Numbered from the stretch's first letter, positions 1 through 8,041 are shown. The stretch: 64,000 nucleotides of DNA from Achromobacter piechaudii NBRC 102461 (GCF_001571245.1 NZ_BCTK01000007.1:372001-436000); one strand, 5' to 3'. Numbers and translations are program-made. Notes: generated by a model not told the origin, from the letters alone.

Positions 1-423
1 GGGGCGGATCAGCAACACCAGCGCGCCAATCTTGGTGCCTTGGACGGTGCCCAGGCCCCACGCGTGGCGGGTGCCATTGCCAGGGTGCTGATACGGCCAC
101 TTCATGCCAGCCGCGGTCGCTTCCTGTTGCGTGATAGCGGTTCCGGGCCGATTTTCTTGAAGCGTGAAGGATACGCGGGTGGGACCCCCGCAGCTGATCT
201 TCATGTTGGGCTGGAGCTCGTCGAGGAGCTTGCCGTCAACATCCAGCGTGTTGAACGGGATGTCGCCGTAATCGACAGGGCCGACCTGATCCAACCCGAT
301 ATTGCATGCGGGCGGAATCAGTTGGCCCTTGATCGACAAGTTAGCCTTGCCGTCGGCGGCGTGCGCAAGAGTTGCCGTGGACAAGGCCAAACCGGCGCAA
401 AGGTAAGACAGAATTTTTGTCAT
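1..423 (-). CDS. DUF1120-type fimbrial subunit, 3' end outside window
   Basis: The reading frame opens at an ATG at 423 and runs off the window start with no stop, giving 141 residues. It begins with a signal peptide ending around ALAH-A-A, so it is exported. Next comes a segment with PPAC near residue 38, then DYGDI and ISCGGPTRV. A cysteine after a PP, a later cysteine and a DYG motif are the hallmarks I associate with DUF1120 proteins, which accompany chaperone-usher fimbriae. It resembles the protein at 985-1704. I see no good ribosome binding site upstream. Likely a secreted fimbrial or surface subunit; the family assignment is from motif recognition, and the exact role (major subunit, adaptor or tip) is unknown. 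Confidence 0.75.
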   Translation of the reverse strand, partial: MTKILSYLCAGLALSTATLAHAADGKANLSIKGQLIPPACNIGLDQVGPVDYGDIPFNTLDVDGKLLDELQPNMKISCGGPTRVSFTLQENRPGTAITQQEATAAGMKWPYQHPGNGTRHAWGLGTVQGTKIGALVLLIRP

Positions 424-984
424 AGGAACGAGGTAGAGCGGATTCGTTGAAGAAGCTTGGATAGGAGCTGAAGATCGCGCAGCGAATCAGCCTGCGCGAA
501 CACGAAGGCCTGGGTCGGGCCGCAAGGCCGCTCTGGCGAGAGCGCGCCGATGCTTGATTACGCATTGGTAATGCGCTTCAGACGCCATCAAGGATGATTC
601 GTCGAGATGGCTCTTGTCGTCGAATGGGGTTTCCGCGCGCCCCCGCGCACGGTATGGCTTGATGGTGAAAGCGGCCGTTGCGCAGTGGTCGACCGAGAGA
701 CTACGTCGCCTCGGTAGCGTCAACTTTCCCGCCAGGGCAGGGCGGCTTGCGACCCCATTGCATGACATAGCGATGGAAAGCGCGCCCGCCGGACCGGTGG
801 GAATGGCATGTTTCATCATGATGCTTGCTCCTGAATTCGACTTGTCCCGCCATCTGACGGCAGGCGTCGACCGACCCGGATCTAGGCAAGCGTTGGCTGA
901 AGCCAGCCAGGGTTGGAAGCTTCAGGCCAGACGCTAGCCAAGGGAGTCGTGAGAAGGCGCCACAGCGCGCCTTCTGTCATGCAT
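424..984. other. gene-poor interval between two DUF1120 genes
   Basis: About 560 bases without a convincing gene. Open frames exist on both strands, but none has a ribosome binding site, signal peptide or recognisable motif, and they overlap each other. The left part must contain the promoter of the subunit gene starting at 423; the right end holds the hairpin at 952-975. A half-site TAGGC at 883-887 resembles the fimbrial promoter palindrome described below but lacks its partner arm. Confidence 0.6.
952..975 (-). terminator. hairpin downstream of the DUF1120 gene
   Basis: Perfect 9-bp inverted repeat AGAAGGCGC / GCGCCTTCT with a 6-base loop, ten bases past the stop of the minus-strand gene ending at 985. 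No T-run follows on the minus strand, so it may be a weak or Rho-assisted terminator. Confidence 0.45.
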
Positions 985-1704
985 TTACAGGTAAACCAGT
1001 GAAATCGTCGCGCTGCCGTCCAACGGGATGGCGGCAGTGGTGGGCAATTCGCTAGCGCGGTTGATCGTCGGGGTCACGGTGAGCGAACCATTGACCGTGG
1101 TGACAGGCGTCGGCGTGCTGTTGGCGCCCGGCGTGCCTAACAGGAACGAGTAGGTGTAGTTGGGGCTGATGAATTGCCGCGTTATGGCTTCGGCAGACCA
1201 ACTGCGCTTGTCGGTGCTGTAGAGGACGATGGCCTTGGTGCCATTGACTTGCACGTCGCCTTCCTTGAAGCCGAACATGTAGCCGCCGATCGGAATCTGG
1301 GTGTCATTGGCGCCGGCCACCGAACCCAGGCCAAAGATGAACGCGTCGGTGATCAGAGCGTTGGTGGAACCCCAGGCGTTAGCGTTCAGCGATGCTTTCA
1401 GAACTTTGCTGCTGGCGCGGTTGTCTACAACGTGCAGCCCGACGCGCGTTGAGCCTTCGCAGGTGATGCTCAGGCCGATCGGCTTTTCGGTGAGCTTGGT
1501 GCCGTCGCCGTTAAGCGAGTTGAAGGCGCGGTCGCCGAAGTTGAGTACGCCGTTGCCGTCAAGGGAAAGGTCGCAGGAAGGCGGCGTGATGCGGCCGGTG
1601 ACTTTGAGTTCCGCCGAGGTGGCCGCCTGAGCGGAGGCCGACATGAAGAGGGTTGCGGCCAGCAGGTAACGCAGAGTGGGCAAGGGACGTACCGAGTAAT
1701 TCAT
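985..1704 (-). CDS. DUF1120 domain fimbrial protein
   Basis: A 239-residue exported protein. Residues 1-27 form a signal peptide ending ASAQA-A. The mature part carries the DUF1120 pattern: TPPSCDLSL near residue 40, NFGDR, then ITCEGSTRVGLHVVDNR. Further on come IGGYMFGF and YSTDKRSWS, and the protein ends in a beta-rich tail (SATISLVYL) that could be a donor strand for subunit polymerisation. DUF1120 proteins are found with chaperone-usher systems in Pseudomonas and Burkholderiales, but their role is not well defined. The gene is separated from the chaperone-usher operon by a divergent regulator, yet shares a promoter palindrome with it (1764-1780 and 6574-6590). It is a candidate for the abundant fimbrial subunit, because the operon itself encodes only one subunit-like protein. 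Confidence 0.85.
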   Translation of the reverse strand: MNYSVRPLPTLRYLLAATLFMSASAQAATSAELKVTGRITPPSCDLSLDGNGVLNFGDRAFNSLNGDGTKLTEKPIGLSITCEGSTRVGLHVVDNRASSKVLKASLNANAWGSTNALITDAFIFGLGSVAGANDTQIPIGGYMFGFKEGDVQVNGTKAIVLYSTDKRSWSAEAITRQFISPNYTYSFLLGTPGANSTPTPVTTVNGSLTVTPTINRASELPTTAAIPLDGSATISLVYL

Positions 1705-1763
1705 GACAATCCAATTTCTGGTGGGGACAAAGTACCCACTCTAGGAAACAGACGTCATAAGGT

Positions 1764-1780
1764 ATATAGGCATGCGCCTA
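1764..1780. promoter_or_regulatory. fimbrial promoter palindrome, copy 1
   Basis: TAGGC-N4-GCCTA at 1767-1780 preceded by ATA. Read on the minus strand it gives TAGGCGC-N2-GCCTATAT, lying 60-76 bases before the subunit gene start at 1704. It matches copy 2 at 6574-6590 in 15 of 17 positions and in the same orientation. The TATAT end could be a -10 box. A 14-bp palindrome fits the target size of RcsB-like dimers, so the adjacent regulator is a natural candidate. Confidence 0.55.
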
Positions 1781-1885
1781 AACTTGCGCCGGACAGGGCT
1801 CTACGCTGCGTTACTATTTGTCCACGCGACTCTTGCCTTGAGCAGAAAACGGTGGAAAATCTTAGCTCTACCTGGGAATTCCATA

Positions 1886-2575
1886 TTGTCCGCATTTAAT
1901 TTTCAACCGCTGCGCATCGCGATCCTGGATGACCATCCGGTGGTGCGGGCTGGCGTCGCGGCCTACTTGTCGCAAAGTCGTGACATCGTTGTCATCGGTC
2001 AGTACGAATCCAGCCGCGACATGATTCAGGCGCTGGCCAGCCAACCCGCGGACGTGCTGCTGATCGACTATTCGCTTGGCCCATCCGAGATTGACGGCAT
2101 TTCACTGATCAAGATGCTGCGGATCAAATTTCCCGACGCCCGCATCCTGGTGTTCTCCGCGCTCTATGACCCGGCTACCGTTGCACTGGCGCTGCGTTCG
2201 GGCGCCCACGGCTTCGTGGGCAAGGGCGGGCGCGAAGAAGAAATCCTGCTCGCGGTACGCAAGGTTGCCTCAGGAGGCACCTATCGCGACGCGCAGATGG
2301 CTTATCTGCTGTCCGGCGCCAGCACCGAGCATTCCGAAAGCCCTGACGCTGACTCCACATTGCTGCCTGCCGCATCCGGCGTGCTGGACGGCGCATCGCT
2401 GTCGGCCCGCGAACGCGAAGTGATTCGCTGCTTGTTGGAGGGAATGACCATCTCTGACATCGCCGTCAAATTCGGACGAAGCCCGAAAACCATCAGCGCA
2501 CAAAAAGGCACGGCCTATCGCAAGCTGGGCGTTACGACGGACAACGGCCTGTTCAAGTTGTGCGGGCTTCTATAA
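1886..2575 (+). CDS. NarL/FixJ-family response regulator, RcsB/BvgA-like
   Basis: Two-domain DNA-binding response regulator of 229 residues from a TTG at 1886. The receiver has the acidic pair in ILDDHP (D15, D16), phospho-acceptor D61 in LLIDYS and the conserved K113 in FVGKGG. The C-terminal LuxR-type helix-turn-helix begins at LSAREREV (about residue 172) and contains RSPKTISAQK, very like RcsB. The frame is open back to an ATG at 1772, but that ATG lies inside the promoter palindrome and would add 38 residues unlike any receiver, so I prefer the later start; neither has a strong ribosome site. It sits between the DUF1120 gene and the chaperone-usher operon, pointing to fimbrial regulation. 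No sensor kinase is adjacent. Confidence 0.87.
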   Translation: MSAFNFQPLRIAILDDHPVVRAGVAAYLSQSRDIVVIGQYESSRDMIQALASQPADVLLIDYSLGPSEIDGISLIKMLRIKFPDARILVFSALYDPATVALALRSGAHGFVGKGGREEEILLAVRKVASGGTYRDAQMAYLLSGASTEHSESPDADSTLLPAASGVLDGASLSAREREVIRCLLEGMTISDIAVKFGRSPKTISAQKGTAYRKLGVTTDNGLFKLCGLL

Positions 2576-2608
2576 CCCGCAATTAAGGCGCGGCCCGCGT
2601 GTCGGGGG

Positions 2609-3220
2609 CTAGGGGTTGACCAGCTCGAACTGCACGACGGCGGACCATACCGTTTGATCGTTCACACGGACATCCGCATCCGTCACTTCAGGATTCACAT
2701 CGATCTGCGCCGTAAGGTTGCGTCCGACGCGGCGGTGTTCCAGCACGACCGTATCCCCGGGGCGTAGCGTCAGCTGAGCCTGCGGCCCCTGCGGCGAATC
2801 CGGATTCTGAATGCGCGTCTCGTCGCCATCGACGCGTACATTGCGCAGCACGATCCCCACCGCACCGGCCCCTGCAAACCTGACGGCGCCATCGTGACGG
2901 GCAGGCCCGCTTACCCGCAAGGCAATGGCGCGCGCCGTGGGGCAGTTGACGGTCAATGGCACGGAGCGCGGCTCCAGCTCGTATCGATGCGCGGTGTCGC
3001 GATTCAATTGGCCGGCGGTGAAATGGCCATAGTCCACCGTCGGTTGACCAAGCACCACCATGCAACCGGCCGGCGCGATGCTCGGCAGCGTGCGCGGCGC
3101 CTGGTCGCGTGGTGCCGGCTGCGCTATCGCGTCGGACGCCAGGACGCCCGTCAACAGCAAGGCGCTGATCGCCAAGGCGAGCGGTCGGAATGGGAGGCGA
3201 CAAGCCGTTGTACGAGGCAT
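2609..3220 (-). CDS. fimbrial subunit/adhesin-like protein, last gene of chaperone-usher operon
   Basis: A 203-residue exported protein starting at the ATG at 3220, which is preceded by AGGAAA. A signal peptide covers roughly residues 1-34 (ISALLLTGVLASDAIAQ). The mature part has APAGCMVVLG, a VDYGHF motif and LTVNCPTA, giving the same Cys/DYG/Cys layout as DUF1120 proteins, and it ends in a beta strand (WSAVVQFELVNP). It lies 25 bases after the usher gene and is the third gene of the operon, the usual place of a tip or adaptor subunit. The frame is open upstream into the usher gene, but that part is antisense-like and lacks a signal peptide. The subunit class is inferred. Confidence 0.75.
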   Translation of the reverse strand: MPRTTACRLPFRPLALAISALLLTGVLASDAIAQPAPRDQAPRTLPSIAPAGCMVVLGQPTVDYGHFTAGQLNRDTAHRYELEPRSVPLTVNCPTARAIALRVSGPARHDGAVRFAGAGAVGIVLRNVRVDGDETRIQNPDSPQGPQAQLTLRPGDTVVLEHRRVGRNLTAQIDVNPEVTDADVRVNDQTVWSAVVQFELVNP

Positions 3221-3245
3221 GGAGTTTCCTGAAGTGGCGTTGGGG

Positions 3246-5696
3246 TTATGGAGCGCACGTGGCTTGGGCGCGCTCGTACAACGCCGTGGGGTTCGGGGTG
3301 GCGGGGATGTCGAAGGCAAGCGTGCAGGCAACGCCCTCGGGCGAGGTGACACGGTAGGGCGCGCTTTCGGTTCGCAGATCGGGCAGGAAGATCTGACCGC
3401 TACCGCCCACCAGCGTGATGAAGACGCCACTGGCGTCCAGCACCGCCGCGCCCTTGGCCAGCGGCGTACCGTCGGGGTAGGTGGCGGTCAGCAGCGCGCG
3501 GCGCACCGTGACGACCGCGAAGTCGATGGCAGCGACCGACCCGCGTGCCGGATCCAGGCTGTAGCGACCGTTGATCAAGTCGACGTTGCGCGCCAGCGAT
3601 GACGTTGCGACCTGAACCTGACCATTGCGGTACGCCGGCAATGACGGAATGACGGCTCGGCCCCAGGGGTCCGTCCATACGCTGCCGGCCGGCGTGCTCA
3701 AGCGCACGTCGGACAAGTCGCCGACCGAGGCAATGGCAAACGTGTCCGACACGCGGTAGGGCGAAAAGCTCAGGCCTTGCGCGTGCGCGACCAGTCCGCC
3801 GCGCATGCGCGTGGAATGGCTGTAGCCTCCGCCGAAGCTGCTTGCGGCCACGTTCAGCTGGGTATAGGCCGAATTGAGCACGACGGATCCGGAATAGCTG
3901 GGCTGGGTGCGCGGCTGCGAGGTGGCCGACAGTGTGTAGCTGCTGCGTTCGTCGATGGACGCCGCGGTGCTGAGGCCAAAGCTGCTGCCGTTCTCCTGCC
4001 GCTGCATGGACGCGCTGACGCTTTGCTTGCCCAATGGCAGACCCAGGTTCACGTACATGAGGCTGCCCTGGCTGCGCTGGCTGGACCCCAGGTCGCGTTC
4101 AAAGGACACCGACAGGCTGGCGCGGTTGATGCTCTTGCCCCAGTTGACGATTCCTCGACGGGACACATGCCCCCGGGTATTCGACGATTCGCTGTAGTTC
4201 ATGCTGAAGCCGCCCAAGGACGTGCCGCTCCAGCCCAACCCGGCGCTGACCTGCTGTTTGATGCGATCGTCACGGTAGCCCGAATACGAGTACGCGCCCG
4301 CTTGCGGATCGTGGTGGTAGCGTCCGCCTGCGGTGTCGAGCACGTCACTGTACCCGGAGGTGCGTCGCAGTAAGGACACGTTGGACGATACGCCGGGCAG
4401 CAGTTGGGCAGAGACCGACACGATGTGCTGCGCGCCGCTGCTTCCGGTGCGCGCGTTTTGCGAAAACTGGCTTTGCAGGCCGGTCTGGATGTTGCCGGGC
4501 AGGGCCAGATCCGAGCGTGCGCCGATGGCGCGATAGTCCTGGCTGAGTAACGCGCCCGTCGTGAGGTTGGCGCGCTTGCCTACCGGCATGCCGTACTCGG
4601 CAACCGCCACGGACGCGGCGTCGCGTTTGTCGTAGCCAAGTTGGCGCAGCTTGCCAAGGCCGCCTGAGAATCCCGACGCCGTGCCGACGCGGTCTACCTG
4701 AAGCGCGGCCGCGGGTACGTAGAAGACGCGCTGTTCGCCCGTGGCTTCGTGCACCGCGACCTTCAGATCGTGAGACAGCGAACGGGGCATCACGTCGGTC
4801 ATGGTGAAGGGGCCTGGCGGGACGATGAGCGAAGCCAGTGGCGTCCCGTTCTGCCAGACTTCCACGCGTGCCTGGGTGTTCGCAATGCCGGAAATGGGGG
4901 GCCCCTCGTGCTTGCCGATCTGCAAGGCGGTTTCAGGGAACAGCTGGATTCCGGTGACCGGCACGCCGCCAAACAATGTGCCTTGCAGATTGATCTGCCC
5001 GGCTTGCATGGTGGTGCTCCAGGCGGCAAGCGTGCGCTGCGCGTAGGCGTCGACGTGGTTCCACGTCGACTTACCGCCAAACGTCGAGTAGGTGCTGTTG
5101 CTGCGCAGGATCCAATCGTTTGCGTTCAGGCCCAGCTCGGTGTGGGCCTGGAGGTACCGGGTGGCGCCGCCGAAATAATGTGTCTGGCTCGACAGCACGT
5201 CATAGTTGAGGATGGCCGCGCGGCCGCCTGAATGATAGGTGGTGACGGCTTGTGTGGTATCGGTCGCGCCCGGTGGGACGACGATGTCCACCGACATGCG
5301 CTCGGGTTGCAGCGTGATGGTGGTGGTGGGCCAGGCGCGCAGGAAGGCATCAGGACAGGTGTCCGGATCTTCGGCTTGTGACTCGGGCACCTTCAATTTG
5401 GCCAGCCTGAGCAACTCGGGCGTCAGGCAAAGTCTGCCCCGGGCGTCGAACGTGGCCTGGGCGCGGCCCGCTTCCCGGCCATTGACGCTCAGTTGCACCG
5501 TCTGAAGGCCCGGAAGAAATTTAGGACCATTCTGAAAATGCGAGGCAAGAGTCGGACTGATACCCCGGCTTTTCAATATTTCCAGGTCATAGCCGCCCGC
5601 TCCGGTCTGCGCGTGGGCAGGCCGGAACAGGCACAGCAGTGTGCCCGCAGCGGCGAGGGCGCCAGCGCGGGTGATGCGTAAGCGTATGCGGAACAT
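3246..5696 (-). CDS. outer-membrane fimbrial usher (FimD/PapC family)
   Basis: An 816-residue usher that forms the outer-membrane pore where chaperone-subunit complexes are assembled into a fimbria. It starts with a signal peptide (ATG at 5696, cleavage after RPAHA). The N-terminal domain binds chaperone (YDLEILKSRGIS onwards), followed by a long beta-barrel rich in aromatic/glycine strands such as GGYSHSTRMRGG, and a C-terminal domain with YPDGTPLAKGA and a late Cys pair (VACTLAF, QATCAP). Length and order fit the family. A TTG at 5744 would also keep the frame open, but it lies inside a strong hairpin (5721-5765), so the ATG is preferred. The gene lies between the chaperone and subunit genes. 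Confidence 0.95.
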   Translation of the reverse strand: MFRIRLRITRAGALAAAGTLLCLFRPAHAQTGAGGYDLEILKSRGISPTLASHFQNGPKFLPGLQTVQLSVNGREAGRAQATFDARGRLCLTPELLRLAKLKVPESQAEDPDTCPDAFLRAWPTTTITLQPERMSVDIVVPPGATDTTQAVTTYHSGGRAAILNYDVLSSQTHYFGGATRYLQAHTELGLNANDWILRSNSTYSTFGGKSTWNHVDAYAQRTLAAWSTTMQAGQINLQGTLFGGVPVTGIQLFPETALQIGKHEGPPISGIANTQARVEVWQNGTPLASLIVPPGPFTMTDVMPRSLSHDLKVAVHEATGEQRVFYVPAAALQVDRVGTASGFSGGLGKLRQLGYDKRDAASVAVAEYGMPVGKRANLTTGALLSQDYRAIGARSDLALPGNIQTGLQSQFSQNARTGSSGAQHIVSVSAQLLPGVSSNVSLLRRTSGYSDVLDTAGGRYHHDPQAGAYSYSGYRDDRIKQQVSAGLGWSGTSLGGFSMNYSESSNTRGHVSRRGIVNWGKSINRASLSVSFERDLGSSQRSQGSLMYVNLGLPLGKQSVSASMQRQENGSSFGLSTAASIDERSSYTLSATSQPRTQPSYSGSVVLNSAYTQLNVAASSFGGGYSHSTRMRGGLVAHAQGLSFSPYRVSDTFAIASVGDLSDVRLSTPAGSVWTDPWGRAVIPSLPAYRNGQVQVATSSLARNVDLINGRYSLDPARGSVAAIDFAVVTVRRALLTATYPDGTPLAKGAAVLDASGVFITLVGGSGQIFLPDLRTESAPYRVTSPEGVACTLAFDIPATPNPTALYERAQATCAP

Positions 5697-5720
5697 GACA
5701 GCGTTTGGTGAGGCGGCTCG

Positions 5721-5765
5721 GCACGGCGCGCCGCGTCCCTGCAAGCAGGGGCGTGCGCGCCGTGC
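5721..5765 (-). promoter_or_regulatory. long intercistronic hairpin between chaperone and usher
   Basis: GCACGGCGCGC (5721-5731) pairs perfectly with GCGCGCCGTGC (5755-5765). Inside it, CCCTGC and GCAGGG form a second stem with a tiny AA loop. The structure fills the gap between the chaperone stop (5802) and usher ATG (5696) and ends 24 bases before that ATG. No T-run follows, so an RNA-processing or stability element is more likely than a terminator. Confidence 0.6.
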
Positions 5766-5801
5766 CGGGCTTCTGGGCGCCCGATGTGGGCGCTACTACC
5801 G

Positions 5802-6503
5802 TCAGTTCTTGAGCGGCGCGTCGAAGGAGGAAACCTGGTAGCCATACACGCTGGCCGGGTAGAGGCGTACAGCGGTCTGGCCGGCAGGCGGGGCGCCCGT
5901 TGAGGCAAGTTGCAGCGTTTCACCGGGCAAGACGTAGGTCTTGGGCAGGATCAGCGCCTGGTTGGCGGGTTGTACATGCACTTGCTGATCCAGCCGCACG
6001 ATGTAGGGGCTGGGATTGTGGACAGACAGCTTGCCGTCGTGCGCCGACCATTGCAGATGGCGCCACGGAGCGTTGTCATTGGCGATGCTCTTGGGCAGTG
6101 CGATCAGCGGGAGGTCTTGACGGATGGTCAGCCGCAGCTTGTTGGATTGATCGCCGGATTGCGGAATGCCTTCGAAGATGGCGCGCTTCATGCGTTGGGT
6201 GGCGAGCGGCTTTTCGTTGGTCAGCAGAAAGCGCACCAACTGCGTCTTGCCGGGGGCGAGCACGGCGGCCGGCGGTGACACCATGACCCAGCCTTCTTCG
6301 TCTTCGGGGATGTTTTCGATCATCGAGACCAGCAGCACGGGTTCGTCACCCGTGTTCTTGATGCCGATCGTGCCTTCGCCGCTGTCTTCGTGCACCAGCA
6401 CGACGGAGGTTTCGGGTTGGATGCCCATGGCATGGGCGCTGGCGGAAAACAGGACGGCGGCGAGGGTCGTCGCGGCGAGTCGGACAAAAGCATTCTTGAA
6501 CAT
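5802..6503 (-). CDS. periplasmic fimbrial chaperone (PapD/FimC family)
   Basis: A 233-residue periplasmic chaperone that folds and delivers fimbrial subunits to the usher. The signal peptide ends SASAHA (residue 25). The first immunoglobulin-like domain shows IKNTGDEPVLL and the conserved strand around KTQLVRFLLT with the family's basic residues (R in LVRF and NKLRL for subunit binding); the second domain begins near PWRHLQW and has LSVHNPSPYIVRL. Length is normal. It is the first gene of the minus-strand operon chaperone-usher-subunit, with its likely promoter at the palindrome 74-90 bases upstream. I see no Shine-Dalgarno better than a weak GGGAGA-like stretch. Confidence 0.95.
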   Translation of the reverse strand: MFKNAFVRLAATTLAAVLFSASAHAMGIQPETSVVLVHEDSGEGTIGIKNTGDEPVLLVSMIENIPEDEEGWVMVSPPAAVLAPGKTQLVRFLLTNEKPLATQRMKRAIFEGIPQSGDQSNKLRLTIRQDLPLIALPKSIANDNAPWRHLQWSAHDGKLSVHNPSPYIVRLDQQVHVQPANQALILPKTYVLPGETLQLASTGAPPAGQTAVRLYPASVYGYQVSSFDAPLKN

Positions 6504-6573
6504 GGGAGATCGCTAAGGCAGCGGCCCGATGGGCCTGAAAGCGTAGCAGTGTAGGAACGGGCTCACGCTGCTG

Positions 6574-6590
6574 ATATAGGCGAGCGCCTA
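6574..6590 (-). promoter_or_regulatory. fimbrial promoter palindrome, copy 2
   Basis: TAGGC-GAGC-GCCTA at 6577-6590, flanked by ATA. On the minus strand it reads TAGGCGCTCGCCTATAT and lies 71-87 bases before the chaperone ATG. It is almost identical to the element at 1764-1780 and in the same orientation relative to a fimbrial gene, which suggests shared control of both transcription units. Confidence 0.55.
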
Positions 6591-6639
6591 TTTCCAATGT
6601 TCAAGGGCGGATGTTGGTCTAAGTCGCCCGGGTAGCGCG

Positions 6640-6665
6640 CGCGAGCCGCGCGAAAGCGGCTCGCG
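6640..6665 (-). terminator. GC-rich hairpin after the 76-residue gene
   Basis: CGCGAGCCGC / GCGGCTCGCG, a perfect 10-bp stem with loop GCGAAA, 13 bases beyond the stop of the minus-strand gene at 6678. There is no T-run. It could insulate that gene from the fimbrial promoter region. Confidence 0.45.
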
Positions 6666-6677
6666 TATCATCGGGCG

Positions 6678-6908
6678 TCAGGATTTGCGGTTTTCGTAGG
6701 ACGTGTCCAGAACATCGTCCTCGGGCGTAATGACACCGGGTTCGCCGGGCTGCGCAATTGCGCGGCCGTTCCGAGGCATCCCGGCGACCTGCTCACTGTG
6801 CTCCGGCATCGGCAGCGTTTCAGTGCCTTTGCGCGGGTCGGTGGGCGGGCGTGTATCGACATCCTTGGCGGGGGCCGTGGCCTGAAGGTCGGGGGTGGTT
6901 TTCAACAT
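6678..6908 (-). CDS. small hydrophilic protein of unknown function
   Basis: A 76-residue, proline- and charge-rich protein with no signal peptide, membrane segment or motif I recognise. The ATG at 6908 has a good ribosome site (GTGGAGTAAG) seven or so bases upstream, and a hairpin follows the stop, so the frame looks like a real monocistronic gene. It is predicted to be largely disordered from its composition (many P, E, D, R, T). It sits between the fimbrial locus and the divergent NAD regulator; nothing in the context suggests a function. Confidence 0.55.
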   Translation of the reverse strand: MLKTTPDLQATAPAKDVDTRPPTDPRKGTETLPMPEHSEQVAGMPRNGRAIAQPGEPGVITPEDDVLDTSYENRKS

Positions 6909-7043
6909 GGCGCTTACTCCACTTGCGGGCGTCCCAGGATGGCGACGCGCCTGGTTGGCGATGTTTTTATCTTAGACCTTGCGCGCGGCCCGACACGCCA
7001 TTCGCCTGTCACGTTTGCAAGGGGCTGTTGCACGGCGCGCCCT

Positions 7044-7049
7044 TATAAT
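7044..7049 (+). promoter_or_regulatory. -10 box upstream of the NUDIX-type regulator
   Basis: A perfect TATAAT hexamer 60 bases before the TTG start at 7109. I find no well-spaced -35 (TTGCAC at 7028 is too close, TTGCAA at 7015 too far), so the promoter is likely weak or activator-dependent. Confidence 0.35.
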
Positions 7050-7108
7050 TTGCGGCGCTGCGCGGGCCTGGCAGGCGCGCGCAGTCCCCTCTATTCCCAC
7101 TTTCAACC

Positions 7109-8038
7109 TTGACCGACTCCATCGAACGCTCCGTCCATACCGAACTCGTGGCTGTGCTCGTCGCGGTGACGAATGGCGAGCCGCGCGTGTTGACCACGGA
7201 CGGCGCCAGCGCCTTGCCGGCGGGGCCGTTCGAACTCTCGCATCGCTCGCTGCAGGCGGGCTTGCGCGCCTGGGTCGAGGCGCAAACGCACCATCCGCTT
7301 GGCTACGTCGAGCAGCTCTACACGTTTGCCGATGGCGACCGCTCCGACGAAACCGGCGCGCGAGTGATCTCGGTCAGCTACCTGGGCTTGACGCGCGAAG
7401 CCGGCGACACGGGTGTGGCCCAGGTCGGGTGGCAGGACTGGTATCGCTACTTCCCTTGGGAAGATCGGCGCGCCGGCGCCCCTGCGTTGATCGACGAACT
7501 GATCGTGCCGCACCTGGCGCAATGGTGCGGCGCCAGCGCCGACCCGGCCATGCGCACGCGCCGGCAGCAGCGCGCCGCCATCACGTTCGGCCTGGACGGC
7601 GCGGCTTGGAACGAGGACATGGTGTTGCAACGCTATGAACTTCTGTTCGAAGCCGGGCTGGTGCCCGAGGCCGCGCGGCGCGGCGGCGGCACGGCCGTGT
7701 TGCCGGGCGAACCCATGCGCCATGACCATCGCCGCATCCTTGCGACCGGCATTGCGCGGCTGCGGGCCAAGATCAAATACCGGCCCGTGGTGTTTGAGCT
7801 GATGCCGAGTCAATTCACCCTGCTCCAGTTGCAACTGGCGGTTGAGGCCTTGGCTGGCCGGTCTTTACACAAACAGAATTTCCGCCGGCTCATCGAGCAG
7901 CAGGCGCTGGTCGAGGAGACCGGGGAAATGGCCACGGGCACGGCTGGCAGGCCGGCCAAGCTGTTCCGTTTCCGGCGCGACGTGCTGCTGGAGCGCGCCA
8001 TCGCTGGCAGCAAATTGCCCCTTTCGCGCACGATGTGA
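7109..8038 (+). CDS. nadQ: NUDIX/winged-helix transcriptional regulator of NAD synthesis (NadQ/NrtR type)
   Basis: A 309-residue protein from a TTG at 7109. The N-terminal half (residues 1-150) reads like a NUDIX-derived ligand-binding domain (VAVLVAVTNGEPRVL, later QLYTFADGDR and VISVSYLGL). It lacks an intact catalytic NUDIX box, as expected for a regulator. The C-terminal half contains a winged helix: FTLLQLQLAVEALAGR, then KQNFRRLI and a GTAGRPAKLFRF wing, typical of NrtR-like DNA-binding domains. The length is closer to the COG4111/NadQ type than to shorter NrtR proteins. It lies just upstream of nadC, with a palindromic operator between them (8051-8073), so repression of nadC in response to NAD or a precursor is inferred. 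The symbol is tentative. Confidence 0.8.
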   Translation: MTDSIERSVHTELVAVLVAVTNGEPRVLTTDGASALPAGPFELSHRSLQAGLRAWVEAQTHHPLGYVEQLYTFADGDRSDETGARVISVSYLGLTREAGDTGVAQVGWQDWYRYFPWEDRRAGAPALIDELIVPHLAQWCGASADPAMRTRRQQRAAITFGLDGAAWNEDMVLQRYELLFEAGLVPEAARRGGGTAVLPGEPMRHDHRRILATGIARLRAKIKYRPVVFELMPSQFTLLQLQLAVEALAGRSLHKQNFRRLIEQQALVEETGEMATGTAGRPAKLFRFRRDVLLERAIAGSKLPLSRTM

Positions 8039-8041
8039 TGC

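Noticed and set aside
487-937. Open frames of 62-110 codons on both strands
   Set aside because: No ribosome site, signal or motif; they overlap each other in a high-GC region where long chance frames are common.
1772-1885. N-terminal extension of the response regulator from an ATG at 1772
   Set aside because: The ATG lies inside the promoter palindrome and the extra residues do not look like a receiver domain.
5697-5744. Longer usher starting at a TTG at 5744
   Set aside because: The codon is in the loop of a strong hairpin and the ATG at 5696 begins a proper signal peptide.
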